Shown here piece after piece: positions 38,940 through 50,637 of a stretch of 64,000 nt of DNA (within the stretch, counting starts at the first letter, position 1; each line of letters starts with the position of its first letter). The stretch lies in NCBI RefSeq assembly GCF_000218685.1, contig NW_006763296.1, forward strand, positions 672,715 through 736,714, in the 5' to 3' direction. The notes under the pieces were generated by a model, which saw only the letters and a list, made by a program, of their open reading frames with translations, made no database searches and had not been told where the DNA came from. Both the position numbers and the translations under genes were made by a program. Origin of the DNA: Serpula lacrymans var. lacrymans S7.9 (Eukaryota; Basidiomycota; Agaricomycetes; Boletales; Serpulaceae).

Positions 38940-40783
38940 GATATGTACGAAGCAGAAACGGAGCTGAAAGAGAGGAAGAGCGCTAATCGTGAGGTGTCGT
39001 TGAAGGGAGAAAGAAAGGAGGATGAAGAAGTATGACGAACTGAGTATATATGAGGTTTGTAGTTCTAGGTCCGTTTCGGTGAGTAACTGTGTGGTGTCCA
39101 ATGAGTGGATAACGGGAAGCGATCACACTAGATTACATGAGAGGACCTAAGACAGGACCTTGCCCAAAATCACTAAAGCCTCATGTACTACACGCGTCGC
39201 GTGCGATCGTAAGTAATGATGATTCTCGACAAAGACATGCCCGTATTGTGATTCCACCTCATCATGCTCACCGCAACGACGCTGCTGCAAGCTGTCATGC
39301 TCCCTGCCTGGGGCATCGTCCGCATCGTTTGGCCCATGCCTGTTCGCCGTCAGCTTTGTGGAACGCGCTTAGAAGACGGATGTGAAACGGGTGAAATCGC
39401 AAAAGGCGTCACAGTCGTGGGCGCGAACTTGGATTTCCTAATGCGGACTATTTTCGAGGGTGTGGCTGTTCCAGTTTGGGTCTTTTGGCTGGGTCACGCT
39501 CTTTCATCACCACATCCATGAAAACATGTCTACGAATCGATTTCATACAACCTCGTACCGATAACGGTCCTTTGGAGACCGGGTACTATCGACAGCATGC
39601 TCGCCGTCCTGTTTTTGATTCGGGTGGCCCAACCAGTACGATCGTTCATCCTCGTCTTTTGCATATTCTGCATATCCGAGTCGTTTCAGACATGTCAGAT
39701 CTTGCTCAGAATCTTCCAACTCGAGGCTGCTTTCTCTTGACGTAAAATCCTCATACAGGAAATGCTATTTCTGATAGGGGCTGTTCTCACCAGCAAACAC
39801 CAGCAAACCTCCCGCGACAAGGATATCCCTATTGTGTTCCTTGCTGCGTTCATCTAGATTCTCCAGCGTTTGTGCTGCTCTCTCCTCGGCTTAGCCCCCA
39901 GCTCATCTAATCATGTCCATGGTGATTGTGCGAGGTAAGTCTTGTTCAGTTTATTTCCACTGACCTGTTGATGTCGGTCATCCAACACAATGGCTGCACC
40001 AGTTTCGAACATAAAGGCAATCCCTCCTTAGGACATGAACGACGTATCACAAATAGCGCCTTAAATCCGGATAGTACCAGTAAGCATACCTGTCAATGTC
40101 GTCTCCAGGCGTCAATCACCATCATGTCCCCTGGTATCCCCAATCTTTCTCTCATCACACGGTCGTCTGTTTATCCTGCGATATGATTTGGCGACCACAC
40201 AATGTCCCCCCCGCGCTCATTCCGGATCTTTCGCCGCGTCATAGTTTACAAGATGACGATGCTATGATCACGCAACTGGACGAATGGAAGAATCATCTGT
40301 TCGCAAGGAATTAATGATGATCTCAATGGGGCTATGTATCCTATTGCACGTTGTGCATTCGACTCAAGACGACATTTATATCTTGCCTTTCGTACAAGAA
40401 CATCATTCCCCACATCATAATGTCGTGAGTAATAATACATCTCTGATCTATACATACCCCTTTATGTCGTAAGGGGGAAGGCACTTATGCATCATCTATG
40501 TATGTAGAAGTTTATCGCATGCGCATTCGAACTCTTTGCTCACACGACCATGTCGCTCGCAACACGGCCAAGACATTCTTAGTTATCTTGTTCGCTATGT
40601 GTTTACCTCATTATGTCGATGGCATAAATTTAACTGTTTTTTTAATTAAGACTTCCAAGCAAGATAATATTGAGGTCGACACATTGTGATGACCAAGTAA
40701 ATTGCCAATGGTACTGTAAAGGTGCTTGATAATAATACATATTGTAAATTCCAGTCCAAAGGTAGAGTATCTCTAAGCATGGT
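38940..40783. other. gene-poor 1.8-kb stretch between the two J-domain genes
   Basis: Plus-strand frames near 39137-39745 and 40096-40690 are 60-90 codons long, overlap one another and show no domain. One near 39264-39521 has a hydrophobic start, which is not enough to call a secreted protein. No repeats noted. Confidence 0.45.
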
Positions 40784-42144
40784 TTAGCCTAATATCTTGC
40801 GCAGGCCATCTTTCTGTGATTGTGTGAGACGGTCCGGAAACACAACATCCCATTTCACTATCAGGTCTCCTCTCTTCTTCGCATTTCCCTCCTTTCTGAT
40901 AGGCATACCCTCATTGGACACTGTTGTCTCTTGGCCAGGTTTTATTATACCAGACGCAGGGAGAGGTACCTGCAACTTTCGTCCATCAAGCATCTCCACG
41001 GTCCGCTTGCCACCGGGGCTAGTTAATGCGTCTACCAAGGATATCTTTGGTCGGCATACCAAATCATTCCCGTTCCGTGTGAATACATCATGGGGTTTTT
41101 CTTCGACAACGAACACTAGATCCTGCGCCTCTCCGTTTGGTTGTTCATTCCCAGCTCGAGGGAAACGGATCTTTGTGCCGCTCTTCCAGCCTGGAAGAAC
41201 TTGGATTTCAAGGACCTTATCCTCTGTTTGACCGTTTAATAGCCGCCGGCCCACTTTAAGGTGTTTCGTTGCGCCTGAGAAGAGGTCCTCTAGTGAGACC
41301 TTCAGTGGACGAGATACCTCGGGATTTTGCGATGAAGGGGCGGGTGAAGATGTGCGCTGGGGTCGTCCTGATGATCGCCGTGGCATACCTCCAGGCATAC
41401 CGCTGTTACCAAAGGGGAAAGATGCGCTGCCCGGGCCCTCGTCTTCATCGAACATGCTCTGCGCGCCGCCGAACCCGCCCGTGTTCATATTAAAAGTTCT
41501 TCAAGATAAGCGTAAATAAAGCGGGAAGGTAGATGGTCGATGGGAATGGCAACTCACTGGAACATATTCTGCGGACCGCCAGAACCGAGTCCACTACTGA
41601 AAATCTGCCTGAATAACAAAATCCATGAGGGGGCCGAAAGAATTCACAGGCAGAGAAGACAGCTTACTCGAATATCTTCTGAGGGTCGGTTGGAGAGAAA
41701 CCACCTTGTGGGAAACCATTAGAGGAGAACGAGAACGTGGTTCCACCTGGAGCGCCTCCGAAGTTGGAAAACCCTGAGGGGCCTGCACCTGCCCCTTGGG
41801 CTGCTCCTCCTCCGCCCTTCAACCCGTCTTCTCCAAATTGATCATACACAGCTCGTTTGTTCGAGTCGCTCAACACCTCGAATGCTTCTGATATCTGCAA
41901 ATAATCAGGATGATAACACAACCTATGAAATGACATGAGACTGCTAACCTCTTTAAACTTCTTGGATGCCTCTTCTGATCCACCATTTCGATCTGGATGC
42001 CATTTTAAAGCCTAAATGCATAAGGACCGTATCTAAGCTTCGGATATGGGGCTAGGGGCTCACCATCTTCTTGTAAGCTTTCTTGATTTCATCGTCTGAA
42101 GCACCGCGGGCAATGCCCAGCAACTTGTAGTAGTCTGCACCCAT
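40784..42144 (-). CDS. SIS1: type II J-domain co-chaperone, SIS1/DNAJB type
   Basis: HSP40 partner of cytosolic Hsp70. The ATG at 42144 opens [20 protein letters not shown]. The J-domain has the HPD motif in [19 protein letters not shown] and a [12 protein letters not shown] end. A G/F-rich region follows ([30 protein letters not shown]), then a G/M-rich part ([13 protein letters not shown]) and Dna[55 protein letters not shown], and ending [17 protein letters not shown] with stop at 40784. No zinc-finger CxxCxGxG repeats, so type II rather than Ydj1-like. Six or so short introns. Divergent from the VTC1-like gene, 229 bp away. Confidence 0.92.
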
Positions 42145-42372
42145 TCTGAATGTAGGAGTGTGGTTATGGTTGATAACTGAGGTTTATGTAGTGACACTAG
42201 GCAGTAACTTGCTAGTGGTGTATTGCATCATCCAGACCTTGCTAGGGGACCAATGAACGTGCCAGAACAGTCCAGAAAGGCCTATGTGCTTAAGGTTAGG
42301 GTCACGGCAAAGACCGAGTCCTCGCCAGTGGTTGAAGTTGGACGACGGCTTTGAGCTTCCAGCAACGTCCCA

Positions 42373-43249
42373 ATGGCAAATGGACAGCAGCAGAACAGTG
42401 AAAACGACAAGTCTGAACGCAATGGAATCATAGGCAGATCCTGGAATGCATTGTCTGACTTTGTCTCTCCTTTCTCGTCGTCTGCCTTGGCGTCACTGCC
42501 CAAGGATACAGGGAGACCTGCACGCTACACACGCGAGGACCATATTCCGGAAACTACCCAGGATGTCAGCGGAGATCGACCGGCCATACGCGACTACCAT
42601 GCAATAACATCTGTTCCTCCCGTAGTAAGGGTTCCCAAGAAAATAGCAACCTCCATCAAGGTGGAAGGAAAAGTCTGGTTTGCGAACGAAAGGAGTCAGC
42701 AGTTTTATTCCGCATATATACAGTAGCGATCGTAGAACTGACATTCAAACAGCTTGGGTGTCGTGGCTTAACCTGTCTGTTCTCATCGGTACCTTGGCCC
42801 TGGCGCTATTCAACGCTTCCAAGGACTCAATCGCTCGGAATTTCGCATATATTTACGCGCTGATCAGTATTGGGGTTTTGGTATGAAAATTCATCTGTCA
42901 TGCCTTGTGCTTCTTCCCACTGACGTCTTTCGCTTCCACGCAGGTCTATGGATTCTTCCTATATCAAGCTCGCATCACCATGATTCGGAAGCGTGATCCT
43001 GGACATTACGGTCTGCAGCGTGTATTTGTTTTGATCAGCTCAAGTGCCTTATTCAGATATATCTTAACACCCAGATCAAATCATCGGGCCAGTTGTAATA
43101 AGTGCCCTCCTTTTCTTTGCTGTTCTGGCCAACTTTGTCTTTAGAGGTAGGTTTCTGGAATCATCTTTGTGCTTTTTCTGACCCAGTGCTATTGTCTCCC
43201 CAAATGTTCATTAGTTCGCGAACTGTATGTTTCAATATGTCCGCCTTAA
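42373..43249 (+). CDS. VTC1-like DUF202 protein of the vacuolar transporter chaperone complex
   Basis: Vtc1 is the small membrane subunit of the polyphosphate polymerase complex. The core matches: VEGKVWFANERTWVSWLNLS, VLIGTLALALFNASKDSIAR, IYALISIGVLVYGFFLYQAR, ITMIRKRDPGHYDQIIGPVV, LLFFAVLANFVFRV, three membrane helices with the FANERTW signature. It differs by a hydrophilic N-terminal extension of about 95 residues before the core (MANGQQQNSENDKSERNG), absent from yeast Vtc1, and no SPX or polymerase domain. Four introns; the last short exon ends SICPP at 43249. The extension is open over a single exon and has an ATG, but part of it could be untranslated. Confidence 0.8.
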
Positions 43250-43674
43250 ACATATATCATCTGACCCATCTACAGGCGGCAGCGGAATGTTCCTATTCCC
43301 GGGTTAGGCTTCTTGTTTGATAATTCAAGTAATCAGTCCCATGCGCTCTTTTGAGCTTCAATGAATAACTTTCATGCGATTCAACTTTCTGAAATTGCAT
43401 GCGACTTTAGGGGTGTGGTAGTGATATACCAAGATGGGGTATTTTGTCAGCTGAGCTTAGTATTGCATTCTATATTCTATTCCTAACAACAAAGGCCTTC
43501 TTCCTATACATGGCAAAAGACGTCCTAGTCCCCATAATACCTGTATACTATCATTATGTAAGTGTCATATGGTATTCTTTGTGCATACTGTTCTCCGCCT
43601 AATACGCCATATCAGTTACATATTAAAAATAGCTTAAAATAGTCTGTGTGTCGCCGGCGACGTCGAGGTTGGTT
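43250..43674. other. intergenic, convergent 3' flanks
   Basis: Contains the 3' ends of the VTC1-like and NTF2-like genes. AT-rich, no supported frame. Confidence 0.5.
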
Positions 43675-44309
43675 TTACAGGTGTGCTCTTGGTTGAGCCG
43701 GTACGTCAATGGCGACGAACACGAGGTGAGTGATTTTTCTGCTGTCAACGGAGGGATCTGATGATTCCGATTCGATTCTAAGTATGCATCATGAGTACTG
43801 TTTTTGGACACGTCGATGAATTCAATTGCGAAGCTCACCTTACGGTCACCGTTTTATGTCGCTCAAACTCGGCAAGCATGTCTGAGCCAGGCAATCGCTT
43901 GCGCAGCCCCTTGATGACATAAAAGCCACCAAACACACCCTCCTGTTCAAAATTCAACCATGAGTCGTTTACGTTCACACGTACATGGTAATACACCTAC
44001 TCGGTTGGTACTCGGATCCTTGGCAACGTCAAGAGCTTGCTTCCACTCTACATTGAGCCCCCTTGCAGATGAATGTCGCATGGTGAGCACTAGTTGTTTT
44101 AAACCATCCCGATTCAATGGTGCACCGTTTATGGAGGCAGTGAGGTTTTTTGAGAAGGTGGCATCGATGGCTTGAAGACTGTCTTCGTCTGTTCTTGTTT
44201 CAAATATACATCCAACATGCTGAGAAGACCACGCAGAAAGGGAGGCGAGTTTTGCAGCATGCCGTACGTGGATGTCCTTGTTATGTACTGCCTGCTCCAT
44301 CATGGACAT
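43675..44309 (-). CDS. small NTF2-like-fold candidate protein
   Basis: The ATG at 44309 opens MSMMEQAVHNKDIHVRHAAK. Exon 1 continues WSSQHVGCIFETRTDEDSLQ, FSKNLTASINGAPLNRDGLK, LVLTMRHSSARGLNVEWKQA. A GTAGGT intron leads to EGVFGGFYVIKGLRKRLPGS, and a second splice to IESESSDPSVDSRK and a stop at 43675, about 165 residues. The helix/strand spacing, the LNRDGLKQLVLTMR and VEW pattern and the GVFGGFYVIKG strand are suggestive of the NTF2-like/SnoaL superfamily as seen in many fungal genomes. This is a fold guess, not a function. Confidence 0.65.
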
Positions 44310-47186
44310 TAGGTGAGGAGAGGAATAAGAATTAGATACGGGGGTGCTTCGAGCACAGGGGAAATTAGCGAATATCTTGGGGGAATGTGCTGACCTTTAT
44401 TCGTTCCCTTTAAATAGTCGCATTTTATCAATGGTGGACCCGCATATAGATCTTGTTACCGATGGTGGGGAGCGTGAGGAAAAGAAATGGCATCGCATGT
44501 CAGATCGCTCGCCTGATGGCAGACACGAGGGAACCCGTCACAATGTGGATTGACGATGATTGGATATAATTTCCGCCCAGGACGTCTATCTACGTATTTG
44601 ACTGTCAAGGTAGATTATCTTATGCATAATTATGTCCCGTCGATCTGATGTTGAGATAATTGGTTCCAGACCTTACAAAGGGACATAGAATCCTCGGATC
44701 GGTCAGCCTGAAGGGACAGATACCTGAACTTGGTATTCCACACACACCTGCCTATTGCATGCATTTACAGCTACGCCCTAGCTTGTTCAAGTGGCGAGAT
44801 CCGAGTTTATATTCATGCAGGTAGTAGTAACGCGTGTGATTGACCTGCGTCTTTCTTGTCAACAGGTACATCGATTACCTGCCTTTTCCATACTTCGCCG
44901 GCCGACAAGCATATTCAACACCTTTTTTTTTCTTCCTTATCTCATGAAAGCTCCACTCTTAAGTTGGTCAGTCAGCAATGTTCTCCCACTAGGTCATCGC
45001 TTGGATTTACAGCCATGTGATTCACTTCATTTCATACACTGCCCTTGCAATGAGCAGAGTCTATACGTAATGAAGTGCATGCAGCCTGCCTACATGCTCG
45101 TTTCAAGTTTTGTCGTTCGTAGTCAAAGAGTAAGGGTCGATTTCCGTGTTCTCATGCCATGTGCCTGTAACGTTTGAAGCCTACTGTCCCCGACGATACC
45201 TTGTGTCCTCTCACACCCCAGAGTAGTCGTGCGACAAGAACCGTGGATGGCAGGCTTGATGATCACTCTCTGTTACGATAGCATGGTGAGTAAGAACGGG
45301 GATATGAACGAGGCTCTATGTTCTCAATAAATATAGAAAATTTTCGCGTCCGCATAAGCCTTATAAGCTGTTTGTGCTCAAAGAGGGAAACTGCAGATCG
45401 AGATAAGAGACGGACAGCGAATGAAACTGTTAGACGCTATTACTTACTTTGTTTCACTCCTTCCCGGACCGCCGCTGGAAGGGGCAAAACGGCCACCTCA
45501 CGCCATCTTGGGCCTTCTGTTTCCGTTCGGCTGCGTGGTTTTCATGTCGACGTGAAGCAGCATTACTAGCTATAGCCTTGCTGGTCCGGCCCAACTCCGA
45601 GTCCGTGTGTGCGGTCCGCGGGTTACATCTGGTGTATATATAAAAATAATAATAAAACAGAGATGGCGAATGGTGTGCGGGGGGGGAATGCAGACCTGCA
45701 CTCTGCTTCATTGAACCACGTAGAAAAAACTTGACCTGTCCAGCGTCCTCGACAGATGTTTGACATGCACTTTAATGTGCACTTTAATGTGGCTTAAATT
45801 AAGGCTAGTTAACGTTAGCATCATTGGTACCAAGCAAACTTCTGCTGTGTCACCGCACGGCAGCGTAATGTTTCTTTAGCCAGCCTCGTTCCTTCAGGTT
45901 CATTCTCGGTTTTCACGAAACAGATCAGAGATATGACGCTCGTGAGAAACCCACAGATAAGTCAGAGAAACCACAGACAGCGGGTAAGAACACATGCCAG
46001 AAAGAAGGCTAATCGGCTAATACAAGCTATACCCTTAATAGAACTCCTTTGCACTCCGCGAGTCCTTCTGTCAGGCCATGGAATAAAATACAGTAAGGAT
46101 TTGCAGCTGAAATCAGGAACAACAGGCGGTTGTAGGTGGTCTTGGCTCTGCAGTCGACAGGCTCGTCTGCGGTTATCGATAATCATCCAAGTCCAGGAGC
46201 TGTTTCCACATGTACGGGGGGACGATCACTGAAAAACATCGATCCACGCCCCACCCACTAGCACGTCCCACGTTTTTTACCCTCCCAACTGTCAATTTAA
46301 GGTGAGAAGTCAAGTCAACACTCGCAGACTCAGATCCCGAGGTATGCCATGTATATTCAAACTATCCTTTCATCCGGATAGAGAAGGAGCTTGCTCGGCG
46401 AGCCGCTTGATTATGGCAAGCTAGCAACAGTTCTCACAACCTCAAGATGCTATCTTTCTGTTATGGCCCACTTCAGAAATTGAGATACACACGTATACAA
46501 GTCGAATCAGAACTTGGTGATTGATGGCTATCATGTTTCTCCGGTGGGAAGTGGGGAGGGACAGTCAAGGTTTGGATCGGGGACGGAAGCGATAAGCTTC
46601 GAGAAAGCGCCAAGAACAATCAAGTGATCTCCTTCATTTCGCCCTCTCGTGGCAAAATTTTAAAGGAAGAAGTATCAAGTTTATCAGATTACTCGGATTT
46701 GCCAATCGAACGAACATGTTTCCTTCATGATGGGAGATTTGTTATCGTCCGCTTGAAAAGCAAAGGGGACCAGCCCAAGCAGTGCCAGTTTCCGATAATT
46801 GTCCTTGATCGCCTACAGATAGTGCAGGAAAGAGCCAGGCAACTGCGGGAACCGCAGCAGCATGCATAGGGCGTCCCGCCTGACCATGATTTCGCCTTTG
46901 AGAATGAATTGAACCACACACAGAGCTAATTTGTCTTCCATTCACATCGTACCACTTCGTGTCAGGCCACTTTTCGTACCTGAAATGTACCTGAGAGAAA
47001 AGAGTCAGTGAGACATCGCTGCTTGTCATCGCTGCTAGCCCGAATCAATCTCCCATGGGAGAGACCTTGTGGTGCACCAAGGCGGGGAAACTAACGGAGG
47101 TAGTATACCGATAAGTCGTGATGACATCATTAGAATCTTTCAACACAAAGGCGTTACAAAAGGAGATGGACAGCACACTCTTCTGC
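44310..47186. other. gene-poor 2.9-kb stretch
   Basis: No recognisable protein. A plus-strand frame is open from 46525 to 46869 with protein-like content (KVWIGDGSDKLRESAKNNQ, LPIERTCFLHDGRFVIVRLK) but no usable ATG and a stop directly upstream; see findings. Other frames, such as 44791-45177 and 45454-45711, are weak. A 12-bp tandem duplication lies at 45766-45789. Confidence 0.45.
45766..45789. repeat. 12-bp tandem duplication
   Basis: TGCACTTTAATG is present twice back to back (45766-45777 and 45778-45789), in a gene-poor AT-rich region. Confidence 0.9.
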
Positions 47187-49198
47187 TCATTTCAAAGCTT
47201 TTCTCATTTTCTAAGAAACAGAAGATTCACAAATACTCCCGTGAGTAGATAATGCAGCAGGACGTACCTCCTCCATTTCATCCAAATCATTAGTCTCAAT
47301 GCGAATAATCTTCTTCCCAAGAACCTTCTCAATTTCCTCCATCTGCAGCCATGTCCTCTTGTCATGGACGAAATTTATTGATATTCCTTTACGTCCAAAT
47401 CTACCCGTCCGGCCTATATAGTACCAAGTCATGTTATACGTATTAGAAACCTTGGCGTGGAGTCACGCAATACGGGGGACTAAAATCACTTACCAATACG
47501 ATGAATGTATGTTTCAATATCAGGCCTGGCATCCTCGGCATTGGACCGCTCATTCATAAGCGGCAGGTCATAATTGACGACCATGTTGACCTGGAGAATA
47601 TCAATTCCTCGGGCGATAACATTGGTCGTGATGAGGACCTTCTCACGTCCCTCACGGAAATTATCAATGATAGAATCGCGTTCTGCAGCATCTTTAGCGC
47701 CATGAAGAGATGCGACCTTGTGACCTTCCGCCGTCATTCGCTGCGAGATTCGGTCCGCTGTATGTCGGTGCTATATTGCCGCAAACCTTTATCAGGACTT
47801 CGAGAAACAGATAAACATTCGAGAAACATCGGTATTACCTGACAGAAAATGATGCTCTGACCTATCGTAAGCAACTGATATAGGGATACCAGTATGTCGT
47901 ATTTATGATCTTCATTTCTGCAATCCATGTAGAATTGACGAATCCCATCGACCGATAGCTCCTCTTTTTGAAGTTCGATCTTGTTCGCACTAGGAGCAAA
48001 CTTGCTGGCAAACATCCGGACATGATCAGGGAAAGTAGCGGAGAAAAGAATGATTTGGACTGGTGATGCACGCGGTAGCAAGCTGTCACCAGGTATAGGT
48101 GTCAGCGGTCGACAGACTCGTGGTACCAACAGAGCACTCACTTTTTGACCCGAAGAGTCTGTTCCCCAAGGCCATCCTGGTCAAGCATATTGTCGGCTTC
48201 GTCAAGAACAAAAACTTTGACCTCTGATGGGTCAATGATCTTTTTCTTGAGAAGATCTATCATCTTCCCTGGTGTCCCTACAACTACATGAGCGGTAATC
48301 CGGGTGGCGCCTTTGGGGAGATTATCTCTGATAGCATATTCCGTTTGGACCGGGGTGAATTTGCCCATCGCTACTACCACTGACATTATTTGTCGGGCAA
48401 GTTCTCGTGATGGGGCGAGACATAACGCCTGCGCAAGTCAATGGTAAGTATATTCGTATATGTGGAGCGAGACATACTTGTGTTTTGTTTTTGGAGAAAT
48501 CGATCCGGCTAAGCATGGTAAGAACAAATGCTGCTGTTTTCCCTGTTCCAGACTGAGATTGACCAATCATGTTCTGGGGGCTGGAGCATCCTATACTGAG
48601 TACTAGACATGGGTATAGAAATGATCAAACTCACGGGTTCGCAAGTAGTAAAGGCAGAGCACGTTCCTGGATCTTCGACGGTTTAGAGAACCCTAGGTCA
48701 TATAACCCCTTCAAAAGGTCCTGATGTCTATGAAATTTATTTAGTTGGCAGACGTGCTTTGACCTAGAAGCAAGTTACGTACAAGCCAAGCTCCTCGAAT
48801 GTTTTAGCACTGAATAATGGAGATTTTGGATCGGCCTGTTGATCTGCAAGTGTAACCTTGTACGAGTGTTATTGATCAAGACAGGTGGGACAGATGGGAG
48901 GAAGCATACCGTGACCTCAAACGTAGATTTTATTAGTTCAGTGTTGTCTGAACGCAGTAATAAATCAGTACAGTCCCTCTCGACTATCAGAAATAATGCT
49001 CGCACCTGATGTACTGGCTTCAGGAGATGGCTTAGCCTCGGGTTCATCTTCAGGCTTAACCACAGTGGCTGGTGGTGCTGTTGGCGCAGCTGGAAGTGCA
49101 GGTGCTACAACAAGAATGAGGTCGATGCGCATTTAAAGCAAACGAAAATGCAAACGTTCTGTCTTTGGCGTATAAAATCCATCTGCGTCTTTCTCCAT
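47187..49198 (-). CDS. DBP5: DEAD-box RNA helicase DBP5 (DDX19), mRNA export
   Basis: Dbp5 remodels mRNPs at the cytoplasmic side of the nuclear pore and acts in translation termination. Exon 1 starts at an ATG at 49198 ([14 protein letters not shown]); a 51-nt intron leads to the Ala/Pro-rich [12 protein letters not shown] segment and acidic tail. Landmarks: [13 protein letters not shown] (Q-motif region), [13 protein letters not shown] (motif I), [39 protein letters not shown] (DEAD), [13 protein letters not shown] (SAT), [27 protein letters not shown], and [13 protein letters not shown]. The last exon ends EEKMRKALK at 47187. The DEAD motif plus VSLYQLL and FVHDKRTW mark the DBP5 subfamily. 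Divergent from the POF1-like gene, 201 bp away; it shares the mRNA-export theme with the nucleoporin gene. Confidence 0.95.
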
Positions 49199-49399
49199 TG
49201 CTAGAATTACAACAACTTCAGGTTGAAATCGTCAAGTTGCTGCCATACCCAAACCCGAGTTCCTTACAGACAGGGATATTGCCGAGCGGAGTTTATCGGA
49301 TTCTTATCGTATCTAATCACGGTTTGTCTCTCTCCTCCGTGTCCCACACAGCACAACCAGAACGCTAACTCTTCATTTCACAAACATGCCCTATCAGTG

Positions 49400-50419
49400 A
49401 TGTCTGGTTCATTATTACCGCCAGCGTTCTCAAGTCGCGCTTCTGCCTTGCTCCACCGTATTCAGCGTGGGTCATCAGCTGTGGAACTGGTTTATACGTC
49501 TCATGACCGCTGGCCATTTCCGTCCAATGACTCCAATCACATTCCTCCCAAACCAGTGCTAAGGATTTCAGTTTTGGACTCCTCCTTTAATCCCCCGACA
49601 TTGGCTCATCTCGCCTTAGCAAACACACAGCCCCCTCTTTATTCTGAATATTCTGTTTCATCCAGTGTGCTACCCGAGCTCTCGGCGAGAGACTACGATG
49701 CAAAGCTTCTGTTGCTATCTGTGCGCAATGCCGACAAACTGTTGAATCGTGGGGATGCTTCGTATATTCAGCGTCTTGAGATGATATACCTATTAGCCGG
49801 ACATATCTCACATCCGAATTCAGAGGGTAGCACTTCACCATCCGAGGTTGCGAACGTCGCAATAGCCATTATTGACGAGCCCACATTTGTTGGGAAATCA
49901 ACTACTTTGCTCACCTTCCTTCACTCGCGCATGTCTGGTATTTCATTAAGTTCATCAGCAAAGCCTTCGGCCTTGAACGATACTGCCATTGCTTTGCCTT
50001 CAATCAGCTCTACTGTTCCTAAACCTCAACTTACATTTCTTCTTGGTTTCGATACTTTGGTTCGGCTTCTTTCTCCCCGGTTTTACGCTTCTGAGGAAGC
50101 CATGACTCGCTTACTCCACGCATTCTTTGCAACCGAAAGCGATGACTCCCGAGTCGTATGTGCACGTCGCCTATCTTCTGGTGTCGATCGAGAAGCTCAA
50201 GAGGAGCTTGAGTCGAGGACCTTTACGTTCGTAAAGGAATTTATAGGGAAAGACCATGTCGCATTGATCGACATCAATAAAGACGTACGCACATTTAGCT
50301 CGAGTGAAGTCCGAAATAAAAGCAGTGGCGGTGATCTTGACTGGAAGAATCTGGTGCCAAATAGTGTGGCGGAATATATAGTCAAGGAAGGACTCTATCC
50401 CCAGCTCTCAGACCAGTAG
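49400..50419 (+). CDS. nucleotidylyltransferase, POF1/NMN-adenylyltransferase-like
   Basis: Single exon, unlike its intron-rich neighbours. The ATG at 49400 opens MSGSLLPPAFSSRASALLHR; the frame is open farther upstream but without an ATG. Nucleotidylyltransferase signatures: ISVLDSSFNPPTLAHLALAN (equivalent to the HxGH-type phosphate-binding loop, with TLAH), KLLLLSVRNADKLLNRGDAS, LEMIYLLAGHI, TFLLGFDTLVRLLSPRFY, and the C-terminal SSSEVRNKSS (ISSTxxR-like). It ends VAEYIVKEGLYPQLSDQ, about 339 residues. Fungal Pof1 is a nicotinamide-mononucleotide adenylyltransferase-like protein; the substrate here is inferred from family resemblance. Complete and intact. Confidence 0.82.
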   Translation: MSGSLLPPAFSSRASALLHRIQRGSSAVELVYTSHDRWPFPSNDSNHIPPKPVLRISVLDSSFNPPTLAHLALANTQPPLYSEYSVSSSVLPELSARDYDAKLLLLSVRNADKLLNRGDASYIQRLEMIYLLAGHISHPNSEGSTSPSEVANVAIAIIDEPTFVGKSTTLLTFLHSRMSGISLSSSAKPSALNDTAIALPSISSTVPKPQLTFLLGFDTLVRLLSPRFYASEEAMTRLLHAFFATESDDSRVVCARRLSSGVDREAQEELESRTFTFVKEFIGKDHVALIDINKDVRTFSSSEVRNKSSGGDLDWKNLVPNSVAEYIVKEGLYPQLSDQ

Positions 50420-50637
50420 CATGTTGAACATCGTGTTCCACCACGAATTGCTCAGATATTGTCAGCGCTCGATGTGTAGAAACTAAGAATGTTATTGAAA
50501 AATTATAACGTCATTTACATATATCTATATCATATCAGTGCAACGGATTGAAAGTACAACAGCATAGCAATAAAAGTCAAAATTCATTATGTCGTGATCC
50601 AAAGTCCAAAACCGTATGAGAGTGAAAATAATCATGT

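Noticed and set aside
39137..39745. Small secreted protein genes between the J-domain genes
   Set aside because: Overlapping short frames without cleavage-site-like signal peptides or splice support.
44791..45177. 128-codon plus-strand frame as a gene
   Set aside because: No ATG-supported, domain-like or conserved-looking sequence; length is within chance for this base composition.
46742..47029. 95-codon minus-strand frame downstream of DBP5
   Set aside because: It overlaps the more protein-like plus-strand frame and has no splice link to DBP5, whose stop is at 47187.
49223..49399. Longer N-terminus for the POF1-like protein
   Set aside because: The upstream open frame begins at a non-ATG codon and lies in the shared promoter with DBP5.
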